Assembly: GCA_018266215.1 (NCBI GenBank)
Contig: JAFEAV010000007.1
Location: forward strand, 1-64,000
Length of the DNA stretch: 64,000 bases
Source of the DNA: Cyanobacteria bacterium SZAS LIN-3
Lineage (GTDB): Bacteria; Cyanobacteriota; Vampirovibrionia; Obscuribacterales; Obscuribacteraceae
Direction of reading: 5' to 3'
The position numbers were made by a program, and so were the translations under genes. The first letter of the stretch is position 1. Every line of letters begins with the position of its first letter. The notes beneath the pieces were generated by a model, which was given only the letters and a program-made list of their open reading frames with translations, was not told where the DNA came from and searched no databases. Shown in pieces: positions 9,638 through 17,465 of this stretch.

Positions 9638-12012
9638 TTCCAGTCATTAATCTCGGGCATGTCTTCGCCGTGTTCGGTTATGTATTGTTTGTGCACTATT
9701 AGTTTCTCGGCAAAGAGTTGCTTCAGATGACCGGCCTTATTTTTCAGGCGGGGCAGGCGATCGACGACATCGTCTGCCAGGTGGAAGCGATCAAGGTCGT
9801 TGAGGACAACCATATCAAAAGGTGTTGTCGTAGTCCCTTCTTCCTTGTAGCCGCGCACGTGGAAATTGGCATGGTTGGTGCGTTTATATGTGAGGCGATG
9901 AATGAGCATGGGGTAGCCGTGGAAGGCGAAGATAACCGGCTTGTCGGTGGTGAATATGGCATCGAATTCTTTGTCCGTCAGACCGTGCGGGTGCTCGGTG
10001 CGAGGTTGCAGAGTCATTAGATTGACCACGTTTACAACCCGGATTTTGATATCGTCGATATTGCGGCGCAGGAGATCCACGGCCGCCAGTGTTTCCAGTG
10101 TCGGCACGTCTCCGGCGCAGGCCATGACTACATCCGGTTCATCGTTGTTGTCGTTGCTGGCCCATTCCCAGATGCTCAGACCGGCGGTGCAATGTTTGAT
10201 CGCCGACTCCATATCGAGCCATTGCGGGGCCGGTTGTTTGCCGGCTACGATCAAGTTTACGTAGTGTTTGCTGCGCAGGCAGTGATCGGCCACCGACAAT
10301 AAAGTATTGGCGTCCGGCGGCAGGTAGACCCTGATGATATTGCCTTTTTTATTGATCACATGATCCATAAAGCCCGGGTCCTGATGGCTGAAGCCATTGT
10401 GGTCCTGTCTCCAGACATGGGATGTGAGCAGATAATTTAGTGAGGCTATCGGCTGACGCCAGGTCATATTTTTAGTTGTCTTCAACCATTTTGCGTGCTG
10501 GTTAAACATAGAATCAATGATATGGATGAAGGCTTCGTAGCAGGAGAAGAAGCCGTGCCTGCCCGTCAGCAAATAGCCTTCCAGCCAGCCCTGGCACAGA
10601 TGCTCGGAAAGTACTTCCATCACTCTTCCGTGATGGGCTACATGATCGTCTTCTTTGATGATTTCTCCCATGAAGGCCCGGTCCGTCGTTTCAAAAAGCG
10701 CACCCAGTCTGTTGGAATTGGTCTCATCCGGACCGACGACGCGGAAATTTTTCGGATTTTTCTTGACTATATCGCGCAGCAACATGCCCAGTACCCGGGT
10801 TGCTTCGGCATCGACGGCACCGGGTTTTTTTACGTCAACGGCGTACTTGCGGAAGTCCGGCATGTCCAGCTCTCTCAGCAGCATGCCGCCGTTGGCATGC
10901 GGATTGGAGCCCATACGTCTCGTTCCCGTCGGGGCCAGTTCCGCCAGTTCGGGTCTGAGTTTGCCGTTTTCGTCAAAGAGCTCCTCGGCCTTGTAGCTGC
11001 GCATCCAGTCTTCCAGTAGGCGGATGTGCTCCGGTTTGGTGGCCAGCTCCGATAAGGGCACCTGGTGAGCCCGGAAAGTGCCCTCTATTTTTATGCCGTC
11101 AACTTCTTTGGGCCCGGTCCAGCCCTTGGGCGAACGCAAAATGATCATCGGCCAGCGGGGGCGATCTTTAATGCCGTGCAGGCGAGCGTCGTCCTGTATC
11201 TTTTTGATTCTGGCTGCGGCATCGTCCATGGTGGCAGCCATGAGCTGATGCATTGTCGCCGGATCGTCGCCTTCTACAAAGAGCGGTTCATATCCGTAGC
11301 CATGGAAAAGATCAACCAGCTCCTGATGCGGCAGGCGTGCAAGGATGGTCGGCCCGGCAATTTTGTAACCGTTCAATTGCAAAATCGGCAGCACGGCACC
11401 ATCGTTGTCCGGCGAGATAAATTTATTGGAGTGCCAGCTGGCGGCCAGGGGGCCGGTTTCGGCTTCACCATCGCCGACGACGCAGCAAACGAACAGATCC
11501 GGGTTGTCGAGCACGGCGCCGTAAGCGTGCACCAGCGCATAACCCAGCTCACCGCCCTCGTGGATAGAGCCCGGTGTTTCCGGGGCCACGTGACTGGGGA
11601 TGCCGCCGGGGAAGGAAAATTGTTTGAAGAGACGCTGCATGCCTTCTGTGGACTGCGAGACATTGGGATAAATCTCGGAGTAAGAACCTTCCAGGTAAGT
11701 ATTGGCTACCAGGGCGGGGCCGCCATGGCCGGGTCCGGCTATGTATATGGCATTGAGATCAAGCTTTTTGATCAGCCGGTTCATATGCACATAGATAAAA
11801 TTGAGCCCTGGCGTCGTTCCCCAGTGGCCGAGCAGACGCGGCTTGATGTGCTCAAGTTTGAGCGGTTCTTTCAAGAGAGGGTTGGCAAGCAAATAAATCT
11901 GACCCACCGATAGATAGTTGGCCGCGCGCCAGTAGGCATTCATTTTGTCCAGCTCTTGCTCGCTGAGCGGCTTTCTGGACTCCATCGTGGCGCTTTCCCT
12001 GGTCGGTGACAT
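9625..12012 (-). CDS. xfp: Xylulose-5-phosphate/fructose-6-phosphate phosphoketolase
   Basis: Thiamine-diphosphate enzyme that splits xylulose-5-P and/or fructose-6-P with phosphate into acetyl phosphate plus glyceraldehyde-3-P or erythrose-4-P. The 795 residues match the usual length. The family signature [16 protein letters not shown] and the ThDP-Mg motif [11 protein letters not shown] are present, as are [12 protein letters not shown] early and the HQDPGFMDH loop. The ATG at 12012 has AGGA about seven nt upstream. Together with ackA it forms a phosphoketolase pathway that gives ATP and acetate without the lower glycolytic steps. It could equally handle sugar phosphates released from trehalose or glycogen turnover, which is inference. 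Confidence 0.97.
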   Translation of the reverse strand: MSPTRESATMESRKPLSEQELDKMNAYWRAANYLSVGQIYLLANPLLKEPLKLEHIKPRLLGHWGTTPGLNFIYVHMNRLIKKLDLNAIYIAGPGHGGPALVANTYLEGSYSEIYPNVSQSTEGMQRLFKQFSFPGGIPSHVAPETPGSIHEGGELGYALVHAYGAVLDNPDLFVCCVVGDGEAETGPLAASWHSNKFISPDNDGAVLPILQLNGYKIAGPTILARLPHQELVDLFHGYGYEPLFVEGDDPATMHQLMAATMDDAAARIKKIQDDARLHGIKDRPRWPMIILRSPKGWTGPKEVDGIKIEGTFRAHQVPLSELATKPEHIRLLEDWMRSYKAEELFDENGKLRPELAELAPTGTRRMGSNPHANGGMLLRELDMPDFRKYAVDVKKPGAVDAEATRVLGMLLRDIVKKNPKNFRVVGPDETNSNRLGALFETTDRAFMGEIIKEDDHVAHHGRVMEVLSEHLCQGWLEGYLLTGRHGFFSCYEAFIHIIDSMFNQHAKWLKTTKNMTWRQPIASLNYLLTSHVWRQDHNGFSHQDPGFMDHVINKKGNIIRVYLPPDANTLLSVADHCLRSKHYVNLIVAGKQPAPQWLDMESAIKHCTAGLSIWEWASNDNNDEPDVVMACAGDVPTLETLAAVDLLRRNIDDIKIRVVNVVNLMTLQPRTEHPHGLTDKEFDAIFTTDKPVIFAFHGYPMLIHRLTYKRTNHANFHVRGYKEEGTTTTPFDMVVLNDLDRFHLADDVVDRLPRLKNKAGHLKQLFAEKLIVHKQYITEHGEDMPEINDWKWPY

Positions 12013-12097
12013 GTCTCAATCCTCGGATAATTTACGGGCACTATTTTAATTGATTGGCCAATGCAATAACTCAATTGTGCGCACTACATGAAGTACA

Positions 12098-12132
12098 CAA
12101 ACGCCCGCCGGAGGTCCGCGGGCGGGCGTTTG
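12098..12132 (-). terminator. Strong GC-rich hairpin, possible terminator
   Basis: A perfect 12-bp stem (CAAACGCCCGCC at 12098-12109 with its complement at 12121-12132) around an 11-nt loop, in the 270-nt gap between the HMA-like gene and xfp. There is no long T-run after it on either strand, so it may be a weak terminator for the HMA-like gene or a structured leader of xfp. Nothing else gene-like is visible in the gap. Confidence 0.5.
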
Positions 12133-12232
12133 CTAGCCTGGACACCGAAATCTTCACCGCAGCCCGCTTTGGGTCGGGCAGGGCGTTGGTTCGATGAGAG
12201 GATGCGTACTTGAGTCGACGGCGGTCTTTGGA

Positions 12233-12244
12233 GCTGGTTCCAGC
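12233..12244. promoter_or_regulatory. Palindrome GCTGGTTCCAGC, copy 1
   Basis: A perfect 12-bp palindrome about 220 nt upstream of xfp and 39 nt beyond the stop of the HMA-like gene. The identical 12-mer occurs upstream of otsA at 21273-21284. It could be a regulator operator or a small hairpin; T-rich sequence follows it on the plus strand in both places. Function is inferred only from recurrence. Confidence 0.35.
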
Positions 12245-12282
12245 TTATTTTGATATTGCCGGAATTTTTTATAGCTTGTCAA

Positions 12283-12891
12283 TTATTCGAGAAAGTGCTC
12301 AACCCGGTCGACCTCGTTGATCACCTGTTTTTGCATTCTTTCCTGTTTCATTTTCCAGTTGTAATCAAAAGCCCAGTAAAAGAGAGCGAGAGGGCCAACC
12401 CCGGCCAGGATCGATTCACCTTCAAGCAGCATCAAGACGCCGGCTCCGGCGAGGATGGCCGGTACTGATTTTTTGATCAGCGGCTGGGCTTCTTCCAGGC
12501 TCTGTGGGGCGCTGGCCAGGCTGAAGTTGAAAGTGGAAAAATCGAAACGATCCAGGTTTAATCGGTCGAGGAGCGATTCAGCCGCTGATTTGCCGCCGTT
12601 TTTATGCTTGTGGGCCTGTCTGGGGTCAGCGGTCAGATGCTCAAGCAAAACCGGTGAGACCTGAGATAAAGCGGTGCCGATGTTTTCGACAACATCGGCA
12701 CGCGGTTCATGATGTATTACATAGCCCTGGGCCATGGGGCGGACTTCGGTCACGCCCGGGACTTTTTCAAGAGCGTCTTTGACAAGAGCGACATCGCTCT
12801 CCGAGGCATGCTTCCACTTGGCTGTCTTGAGCCTGGTGCGATAAGGGCTAGAGTGCACGACACCTGGTGATATGGGCGTCAATCTGTCCAT
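12283..12891 (-). CDS. HMA-like domain membrane protein
   Basis: Protein of 202 residues. Residues about 10-85 look like the ferredoxin-fold heavy-metal-associated-like (HMA_2) domain (SSPYRTRLKTA, VKDALEKVPGVTEVR, GYVIHHEP) but lack the CxxC metal motif. A linker follows, then one or two apolar helices near 145-175 (AILAGAGVLMLLEG, ILAGVGPLALFYWAF). Such proteins are often near metal transport or stress genes. It lies 18 nt after the hemerythrin-like gene and is probably co-transcribed with it. The exact role is unknown. Confidence 0.6.
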   Translation of the reverse strand: MDRLTPISPGVVHSSPYRTRLKTAKWKHASESDVALVKDALEKVPGVTEVRPMAQGYVIHHEPRADVVENIGTALSQVSPVLLEHLTADPRQAHKHKNGGKSAAESLLDRLNLDRFDFSTFNFSLASAPQSLEEAQPLIKKSVPAILAGAGVLMLLEGESILAGVGPLALFYWAFDYNWKMKQERMQKQVINEVDRVEHFLE

Positions 12892-12909
12892 TTAACCCTC
12901 CAGTTGGAA

Positions 12910-13350
12910 TTAACCCGGCAGGCTAAATTCTAACTGATCCTGGATGTTTGCCAACTTCTCGGCGGGAATTAGTTTTTCCATCAAGGGATAGTAGCTCTTG
13001 ACGCAAAATTCTGTGTGCTCATCAAGCTTGTCGGCGATTTTTTGCAAACCTTCCTTGAAGCCGGCTTCATCGACATGAATCATTAATACGTTGTCGATGG
13101 AGGAGTTTATGTCTTTGCGTTGCGCTTTGGCCTGATCCAGAGCTTCACTCATATCGGTGAGATCACCGATGCTGCATTCCAGGACTGTCTCCTTTTTCAA
13201 ATGCTCGGTGAGCATGGTTATGTCTTTTTTCGTTTCTTCAAAGGCCTGGTCCCAGGTCCAATCTGCCGTGGCGGGATAGTGTTCGACCACTTGATTGAAG
13301 CGTTTGGAAACACAGTATGCTTCTTCAGTTAGGAATTCGAATACGTTCAT
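12910..13350 (-). CDS. Hemerythrin (HHE)-like helical protein
   Basis: Cytosolic, fully helical protein of 146 residues. Its C-terminal half has the spacing of the HHE cation-binding fold: LMIHVDEAGF, then DEHTEFCVKSYYP, which resembles the H...E....YP motif. An earlier helix has MLTEHLKKE. Several classical iron ligands cannot be assigned with certainty, so binding of a di-iron centre is possible but unproven. A family role in O2, NO or iron stress would fit the stress-rich context. It sits 76 nt downstream of the nucleotidyltransferase and directly before the HMA-like gene. Confidence 0.55.
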   Translation of the reverse strand: MNVFEFLTEEAYCVSKRFNQVVEHYPATADWTWDQAFEETKKDITMLTEHLKKETVLECSIGDLTDMSEALDQAKAQRKDINSSIDNVLMIHVDEAGFKEGLQKIADKLDEHTEFCVKSYYPLMEKLIPAEKLANIQDQLEFSLPG

Positions 13351-13426
13351 AAAAATAATTCTCCGTTCACTGCGCTTGTTTGACTGTTATGGGATTCGAC
13401 GGGATGCCGGAGCAGAAGTTTCTAGC

Positions 13427-14545
13427 TCAGGCCGAACGGTTCATGCGCCGGTTGCTCATGAATCCATTGACGTCGGCGTGAATGCGCAGGCGGGCAAGCC
13501 TGGTATCCAGATCGGCGGTTGCGCCCTGGACGATAGTTTCATCCTGATGGTGGCTGCCTGCGGCTATGGCACTATCGTGGCCGAGCACGCAATTTTTCAA
13601 GTTGGCATCGCCACCTATGGTCGTACCGGACCAGACAATGCAATCTTCCAGGACCGCCCCCGGTCCGATGCTGCAATTGTCGCCGATTATGTTGTTGCCA
13701 ATAAGCCGCACTCCGGCGCTGATTCTGCAGTCCTTGCCGATGTGCGCCGTACCCTGCACATTGACCTGGCGGTATCTCTGTCTGTCGCTCTGGCACGTAT
13801 TATTGGGCATGTCGATGTCGATCACGCCGTTGATGGCGTCAAAGCTGGTTTGTTTGTACGTCTCGATAGTGCCGATGTCGGCCCAGTGCCCGAGCACTCG
13901 CACGCCGTTCAGGGGCACGCCCATACGCAGTAATTTGGGGAAGAGTTCCTTGCCGAACATATAATTGCCGGCCCGGGGCACGTAATCAAAAATTTGCGGT
14001 TCAAAAACATAGATGCCGGTGGATGCCAGATTGGATATTGCTTCCTCCGGTTTGGGCTTCTCTTGAAACTCCTGAATCAGGCCGTTTTTATCAAGTCTGG
14101 CCACACCGAAATGTTGCACGTCCTCAACAGATTTTAGCGCGATACTGGCCAGCGCTCCGCTGCGTTTGTGGCGGCTGATCAAAAATGACAGATCGATATC
14201 GGTGATGATGTCGCCCATCAAAACAATAAACGTGCTGCCCTGCAAATGCTTTCTGCAGGCCCTCATGCCGCCGGCATCGCCGGAGAGTACCTCTTCCTTG
14301 ACGAAATGCAGATTTTGCTCCAGGCCCTGAACCGTCTGGAAATATTCGGGGATCATGTCGGCCATGTAATGAAGATTGGCTGAGATGTCGTTGATATTGT
14401 GCCGTTTCAGCAGTCGCAGGACGTGTTCCATGACGGGACGATTGGCCACCGGTACCAGCGGCTTGGGCACACTTTTTGTCAGAGGATCTAATCTAGTGCC
14501 CACGCCGGCTGCAAGCACGAGGGCTCGGGTGTTATCTTTAGCCAT
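13427..14545 (-). CDS. NDP-sugar pyrophosphorylase (mannose-1-phosphate guanylyltransferase-like)
   Basis: Nucleotidyltransferase of 372 residues that activates a sugar-1-phosphate. The N-terminal domain has LAAGVGTRLDPLTKSVPKPL, the diphosphate-binding loop and catalytic Lys of the family, then LSGDAGGMR, MGDIITDIDL and EFQEKP. The C-terminal third is a left-handed beta-helix of hexapeptide repeats (IGKDCRISAGV, IGDNCSIGPGA, IGGDANLKNCV). Both halves suit GDP-mannose or glucose-1-P thymidylyl/uridylyltransferases and the substrate is not decided by sequence. The start overlaps the stop of the REC-Hpt gene by 8 nt, placing it at the end of the trehalose operon. It may supply the activated sugar used by the GT4 enzyme. 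Confidence 0.88.
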   Translation of the reverse strand: MAKDNTRALVLAAGVGTRLDPLTKSVPKPLVPVANRPVMEHVLRLLKRHNINDISANLHYMADMIPEYFQTVQGLEQNLHFVKEEVLSGDAGGMRACRKHLQGSTFIVLMGDIITDIDLSFLISRHKRSGALASIALKSVEDVQHFGVARLDKNGLIQEFQEKPKPEEAISNLASTGIYVFEPQIFDYVPRAGNYMFGKELFPKLLRMGVPLNGVRVLGHWADIGTIETYKQTSFDAINGVIDIDMPNNTCQSDRQRYRQVNVQGTAHIGKDCRISAGVRLIGNNIIGDNCSIGPGAVLEDCIVWSGTTIGGDANLKNCVLGHDSAIAAGSHHQDETIVQGATADLDTRLARLRIHADVNGFMSNRRMNRSA

Positions 14546-15452
14546 GTGGCCTCCTGGAATCGTATTCGGTGGTGGACAGGTCGTCTGCGTGATTTGCCGT
14601 GTCTGTTTCCATGTCGTCGGTGATGACCGGATTTTCTTCGGTTTTGACGCCGGCTTGTAAGAGCATTCTCCCTTTAGAGAACGATCTCTGAATTGATGTA
14701 AAAGTTTCCGCTGCTTCCACCCAATCTAATTTTGCTACCGCCATTTGCAGATGAAGGCAGAGCCTGGCCAGTTGCCTGGCGCCGATGGTGGCGCAGGACG
14801 CTTTCAGTTCCCCGGTCAGCAGGGTCACGGCGCCGACATTGTGATGGCGGATGAAAGTGTCTATCTGGCCCAGTTTCGTCGCGGTTTCGGCAATGAAAAA
14901 AGAGAGCATCTGGCTGAGTTGAACTTCACCGTAAAAGTCTTTTAATTCCGGGAAATTTATTTCGTCCACCTCCTGCACTATTTGGTCGCCGGCAGTGATC
15001 GACTCTCTAAAAATGGCTGCCGAGCCCGGATTATGCATGGCCGATGCCATGAGAATCCAGTGGTCGATTTTTGCTTTCAGTATGTCGCGCTCAATAGGCT
15101 TGGGAATGTAATCGTCCATGCCCGCGTCCAGGCAGCGCTGTTTGTCGGCGGCCGTCGTCAACGCCGTTACGGCGATGATCGGAGTGTAGAATCCGGTCTG
15201 CGCCTCCAGTTGCCGAATGGCTACAGTGGCTTCAAAGCCGTCCATTTCCGGCATGTGGCAATCCATCAGGATCAGTGAATAGCGCTGGCGCGTTACGGCC
15301 TGCAATGCTTCCCGGCCATTCATGGCCGTGTCCACGGCCTTGCCCAGTTTGGACAGGAGCAATAATGCAACTTTTTGATTGAGACGGTTATCTTCAACAA
15401 CCAGTATCAGATCTGAACTGGTGTTAGAACCGTTGCCGCTTGATTCTGTCAT
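14538..15452 (-). CDS. Receiver-Hpt protein with the phosphotransfer histidine replaced
   Basis: Protein of 304 residues. The receiver domain (about 15-135) is complete: LVVEDN, phospho-acceptor in LILMDCHMPEMDGF, and DDYIPKP. A helical Hpt-type domain follows (about 165-275). Where Hpt domains have HELK, this one reads TGELKASCATIGARQL: residue 214 is Gly, codon at 14811-14813. The paralogue at 43485-44318 has His at the same residue number. Phosphate can therefore reach the receiver, but not move on through this Hpt domain. The ATG at 15452 is preferred to an in-frame TTG at 15512. It lies between otsB and the nucleotidyltransferase in the trehalose operon. Confidence 0.88.
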   Translation of the reverse strand: MTESSGNGSNTSSDLILVVEDNRLNQKVALLLLSKLGKAVDTAMNGREALQAVTRQRYSLILMDCHMPEMDGFEATVAIRQLEAQTGFYTPIIAVTALTTAADKQRCLDAGMDDYIPKPIERDILKAKIDHWILMASAMHNPGSAAIFRESITAGDQIVQEVDEINFPELKDFYGEVQLSQMLSFFIAETATKLGQIDTFIRHHNVGAVTLLTGELKASCATIGARQLARLCLHLQMAVAKLDWVEAAETFTSIQRSFSKGRMLLQAGVKTEENPVITDDMETDTANHADDLSTTEYDSRRPHG

Positions 15453-15527
15453 TTGCCTGACTTCTCGATACCATTGCAGTGATCGACAGGCGAGGGGGGC
15501 GAAAGGTTTCAATTTTCTTGAAATTGG

Positions 15528-16349
15528 TTAATAGTGCTGCTGTGGCGGAGTCTTCAGGTCGAGGAGGGCACGCAGGAAGGAATAGAGGTCTTCGGAGGTG
15601 TCGAAGCGACCGAGTGCGGCGCTTGCTCTCTCTCCCACGTTAAATGTTATGCCCTGCCGGGCGTTGACCCATTCGAACATGGGTTCGTCGGCTTCAGTAT
15701 CGCCGGCGGTGATGAAAAAGATGTCCTGCTCGGCCAGAGAAAGTTGCAGGGCTATCTGCTCGAGAGCCCGCCCTTTATGCCATTCTATGGCCGGCATAGC
15801 CTCATAGCTGGTGGGCAGATCGTGAAAGACCAGGCCGGAATATTTCAAGCGCAGGTCGTCAACCAGGGCTGCGACATGGCTCTGTTTGTGCGGCGGCAGC
15901 AGGTGATAGTGCAGACAAACCGAATAGTGGTGATTATCAAGTATCAGCTGCGGATACTGGGCCACTATGGCGGCCAGATCATCGGCCAGGGCCGCCATAA
16001 GCGGTACAGCACTGGTTGCCGCCGGATGGACAAATTTTTGACCGCTGGGGAAGCTTATTTCCAGACCATAGTTACCGGCCAGTATTTGTTTGGTCGGATC
16101 AAACTCCGCTTGCAGACTTTTGAGATTTCTGGCGCTGACGATGGCCACCTGTGCCTGGTGGTGGTCGACGATGTCGCTTAAAACCGTTTTGGTCCTGGGC
16201 GGCAGGAAGGCCAGCTCGGGAGTGGGGCTGTAAGGGACAAGTGTGCCGTCACGATCAAGGATGAGAAATTTCGACCGGCCGTCCAGCAGTGGTGCCAGGT
16301 CGGAAAATTCCACCGCCTGCAATTGCTCATTTTTTTTAAGAGAAATCAC
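15528..16349 (-). CDS. otsB: Trehalose-6-phosphate phosphatase
   Basis: HAD-superfamily phosphatase of 273 residues that removes phosphate from trehalose-6-phosphate. Motif I is LILDRDGTLVPY (nucleophile Asp and acid/base Asp), motif II IVSAR, motif III around EWHKGRAL, and motif IV GDTEADEPMF, as in OtsB. The start overlaps the GT4 gene by 4 nt (ATGA), so the two are coupled. It completes trehalose synthesis begun by OtsA at the head of the same operon. Confidence 0.92.
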   Translation of the reverse strand: MISLKKNEQLQAVEFSDLAPLLDGRSKFLILDRDGTLVPYSPTPELAFLPPRTKTVLSDIVDHHQAQVAIVSARNLKSLQAEFDPTKQILAGNYGLEISFPSGQKFVHPAATSAVPLMAALADDLAAIVAQYPQLILDNHHYSVCLHYHLLPPHKQSHVAALVDDLRLKYSGLVFHDLPTSYEAMPAIEWHKGRALEQIALQLSLAEQDIFFITAGDTEADEPMFEWVNARQGITFNVGERASAALGRFDTSEDLYSFLRALLDLKTPPQQHY

Positions 16350-17431
16350 CGCCTGACCTCCTGCAATGCCTCTGTCCTGTGAAGCTGTCTGTCCGCCGCC
16401 TGTCTGCGCAGGCGTTCATAGACACGCTCATAGTTTTCAGCCATGCGTTCCTTGCTGAAGAGTCTTTCGGCGCGAGCTCGGCAGGCGGAACGGTCGATGC
16501 GGTCCAGTTCGCAGAATCTTCCGACAAGATCGTCCACTGTCCGACCGAGAATGCCCGTCTCACCGTCGGAGATTACCTCGGGTACCGCGCCTCTGGCGAA
16601 GGCCAGGACGGGAGTGCCGGAGGCAATGGACTCGGCCAGGACCAGACCGAAGGGCTCTTCGAAGTTAATTGGGGAGAGTGTGGCTATAGCGGAGGCATAG
16701 AGGGCGCTTTTCTCGGCGCCGGTAACCTCCCCGATAAATTTGATGTTGGCATCGTCCAGGTGCGGTTCGATTTCGCTTGCAAAATAGGCCTGTCCGTCGC
16801 CATCGATTTTGCCGGCTATAGTCAGGGGTAGATTGACGCGTCGTGCTATTTCCACTGCTTCTCTTGTACCCTTGTCGCGGCAAATGCGGCCGACAAATAA
16901 GAGATTGGTGCGCTGGACACTTTCATCGTAGGTGAAATTTTTGATGTTGATGCCATTGTATACGGTGTCAATATAATTGATTTTATCGGGGTGGTTGAGT
17001 TTTTTGTAGGCGTCACTAATGGCGACAAAGGGCTGGTCGCCGCAGGTGAAGTAGATTTCGTCGCAATAGTCCTTGATCGGATTGTGCATGGTTGTGACGC
17101 TGGGGCAGCGCAATTGGCGCAGGATAGGCAGGGCGATATAACCCATGTGATTGTGGATGATATCAAATTGGTCCTGCATCGCTTCCAGTTTCAGCAGTGC
17201 CCTTAAATCATAGGCGGGGAAACGGGTCGGGGGTATGTCGCTGGCCCTCAATCCCTGCGGCGCGCAGGGAATTATTGTGGCCCGGGATTGCGAATCGCCG
17301 CTGGCAAAAAGAGTGACCTGGTGTCCACGTTTGATCAATTCTTCGGTCAGGTCGCTGACGACCTGCTCCGAGCCACCGTAGCCTTTGGGAGGGACGCTTT
17401 CGGCGAGGGGGGCGAGCTGGGCAATGCGCAT
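16346..17431 (-). CDS. GT4-family glycosyltransferase
   Basis: GT-B glycosyltransferase of 361 residues. The N-terminal half has the acceptor-side glycine loop PPKGYGGSEQVV. The C-terminal half has the nucleotide-sugar motif NFEEPFGLVLAESIASGTPV with the E-x7-E pattern of family GT4. The middle reads LLFVGRICRDKGTREA. It is probably cytosolic. The donor and acceptor are not evident. Its place between the debranching-like enzyme and otsB suggests work on trehalose-linked, glycogen-like or glycolipid products. It overlaps otsB by 4 nt and lies 34 nt after the debranching-like gene. Confidence 0.85.
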   Translation of the reverse strand: MRIAQLAPLAESVPPKGYGGSEQVVSDLTEELIKRGHQVTLFASGDSQSRATIIPCAPQGLRASDIPPTRFPAYDLRALLKLEAMQDQFDIIHNHMGYIALPILRQLRCPSVTTMHNPIKDYCDEIYFTCGDQPFVAISDAYKKLNHPDKINYIDTVYNGINIKNFTYDESVQRTNLLFVGRICRDKGTREAVEIARRVNLPLTIAGKIDGDGQAYFASEIEPHLDDANIKFIGEVTGAEKSALYASAIATLSPINFEEPFGLVLAESIASGTPVLAFARGAVPEVISDGETGILGRTVDDLVGRFCELDRIDRSACRARAERLFSKERMAENYERVYERLRRQAADRQLHRTEALQEVRR

Positions 17432-17465
17432 TTGAAACCTCTTTCAAAAATTTTGAGAACAATAT

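Noticed and set aside
11065..11913. Plus-strand open frame of 282 codons
   Set aside because: Antisense shadow of the phosphoketolase gene, which is certain from its motifs.
13381..13430. A GGATTCGACGGG-like string resembling the start of tmRNA
   Set aside because: The rest of a tmRNA would have to lie within the nucleotidyltransferase coding region, and no tag frame or matching 3' acceptor end is seen.
15534..16181. Plus-strand open frame of 215 codons
   Set aside because: Antisense to otsB; no family features.
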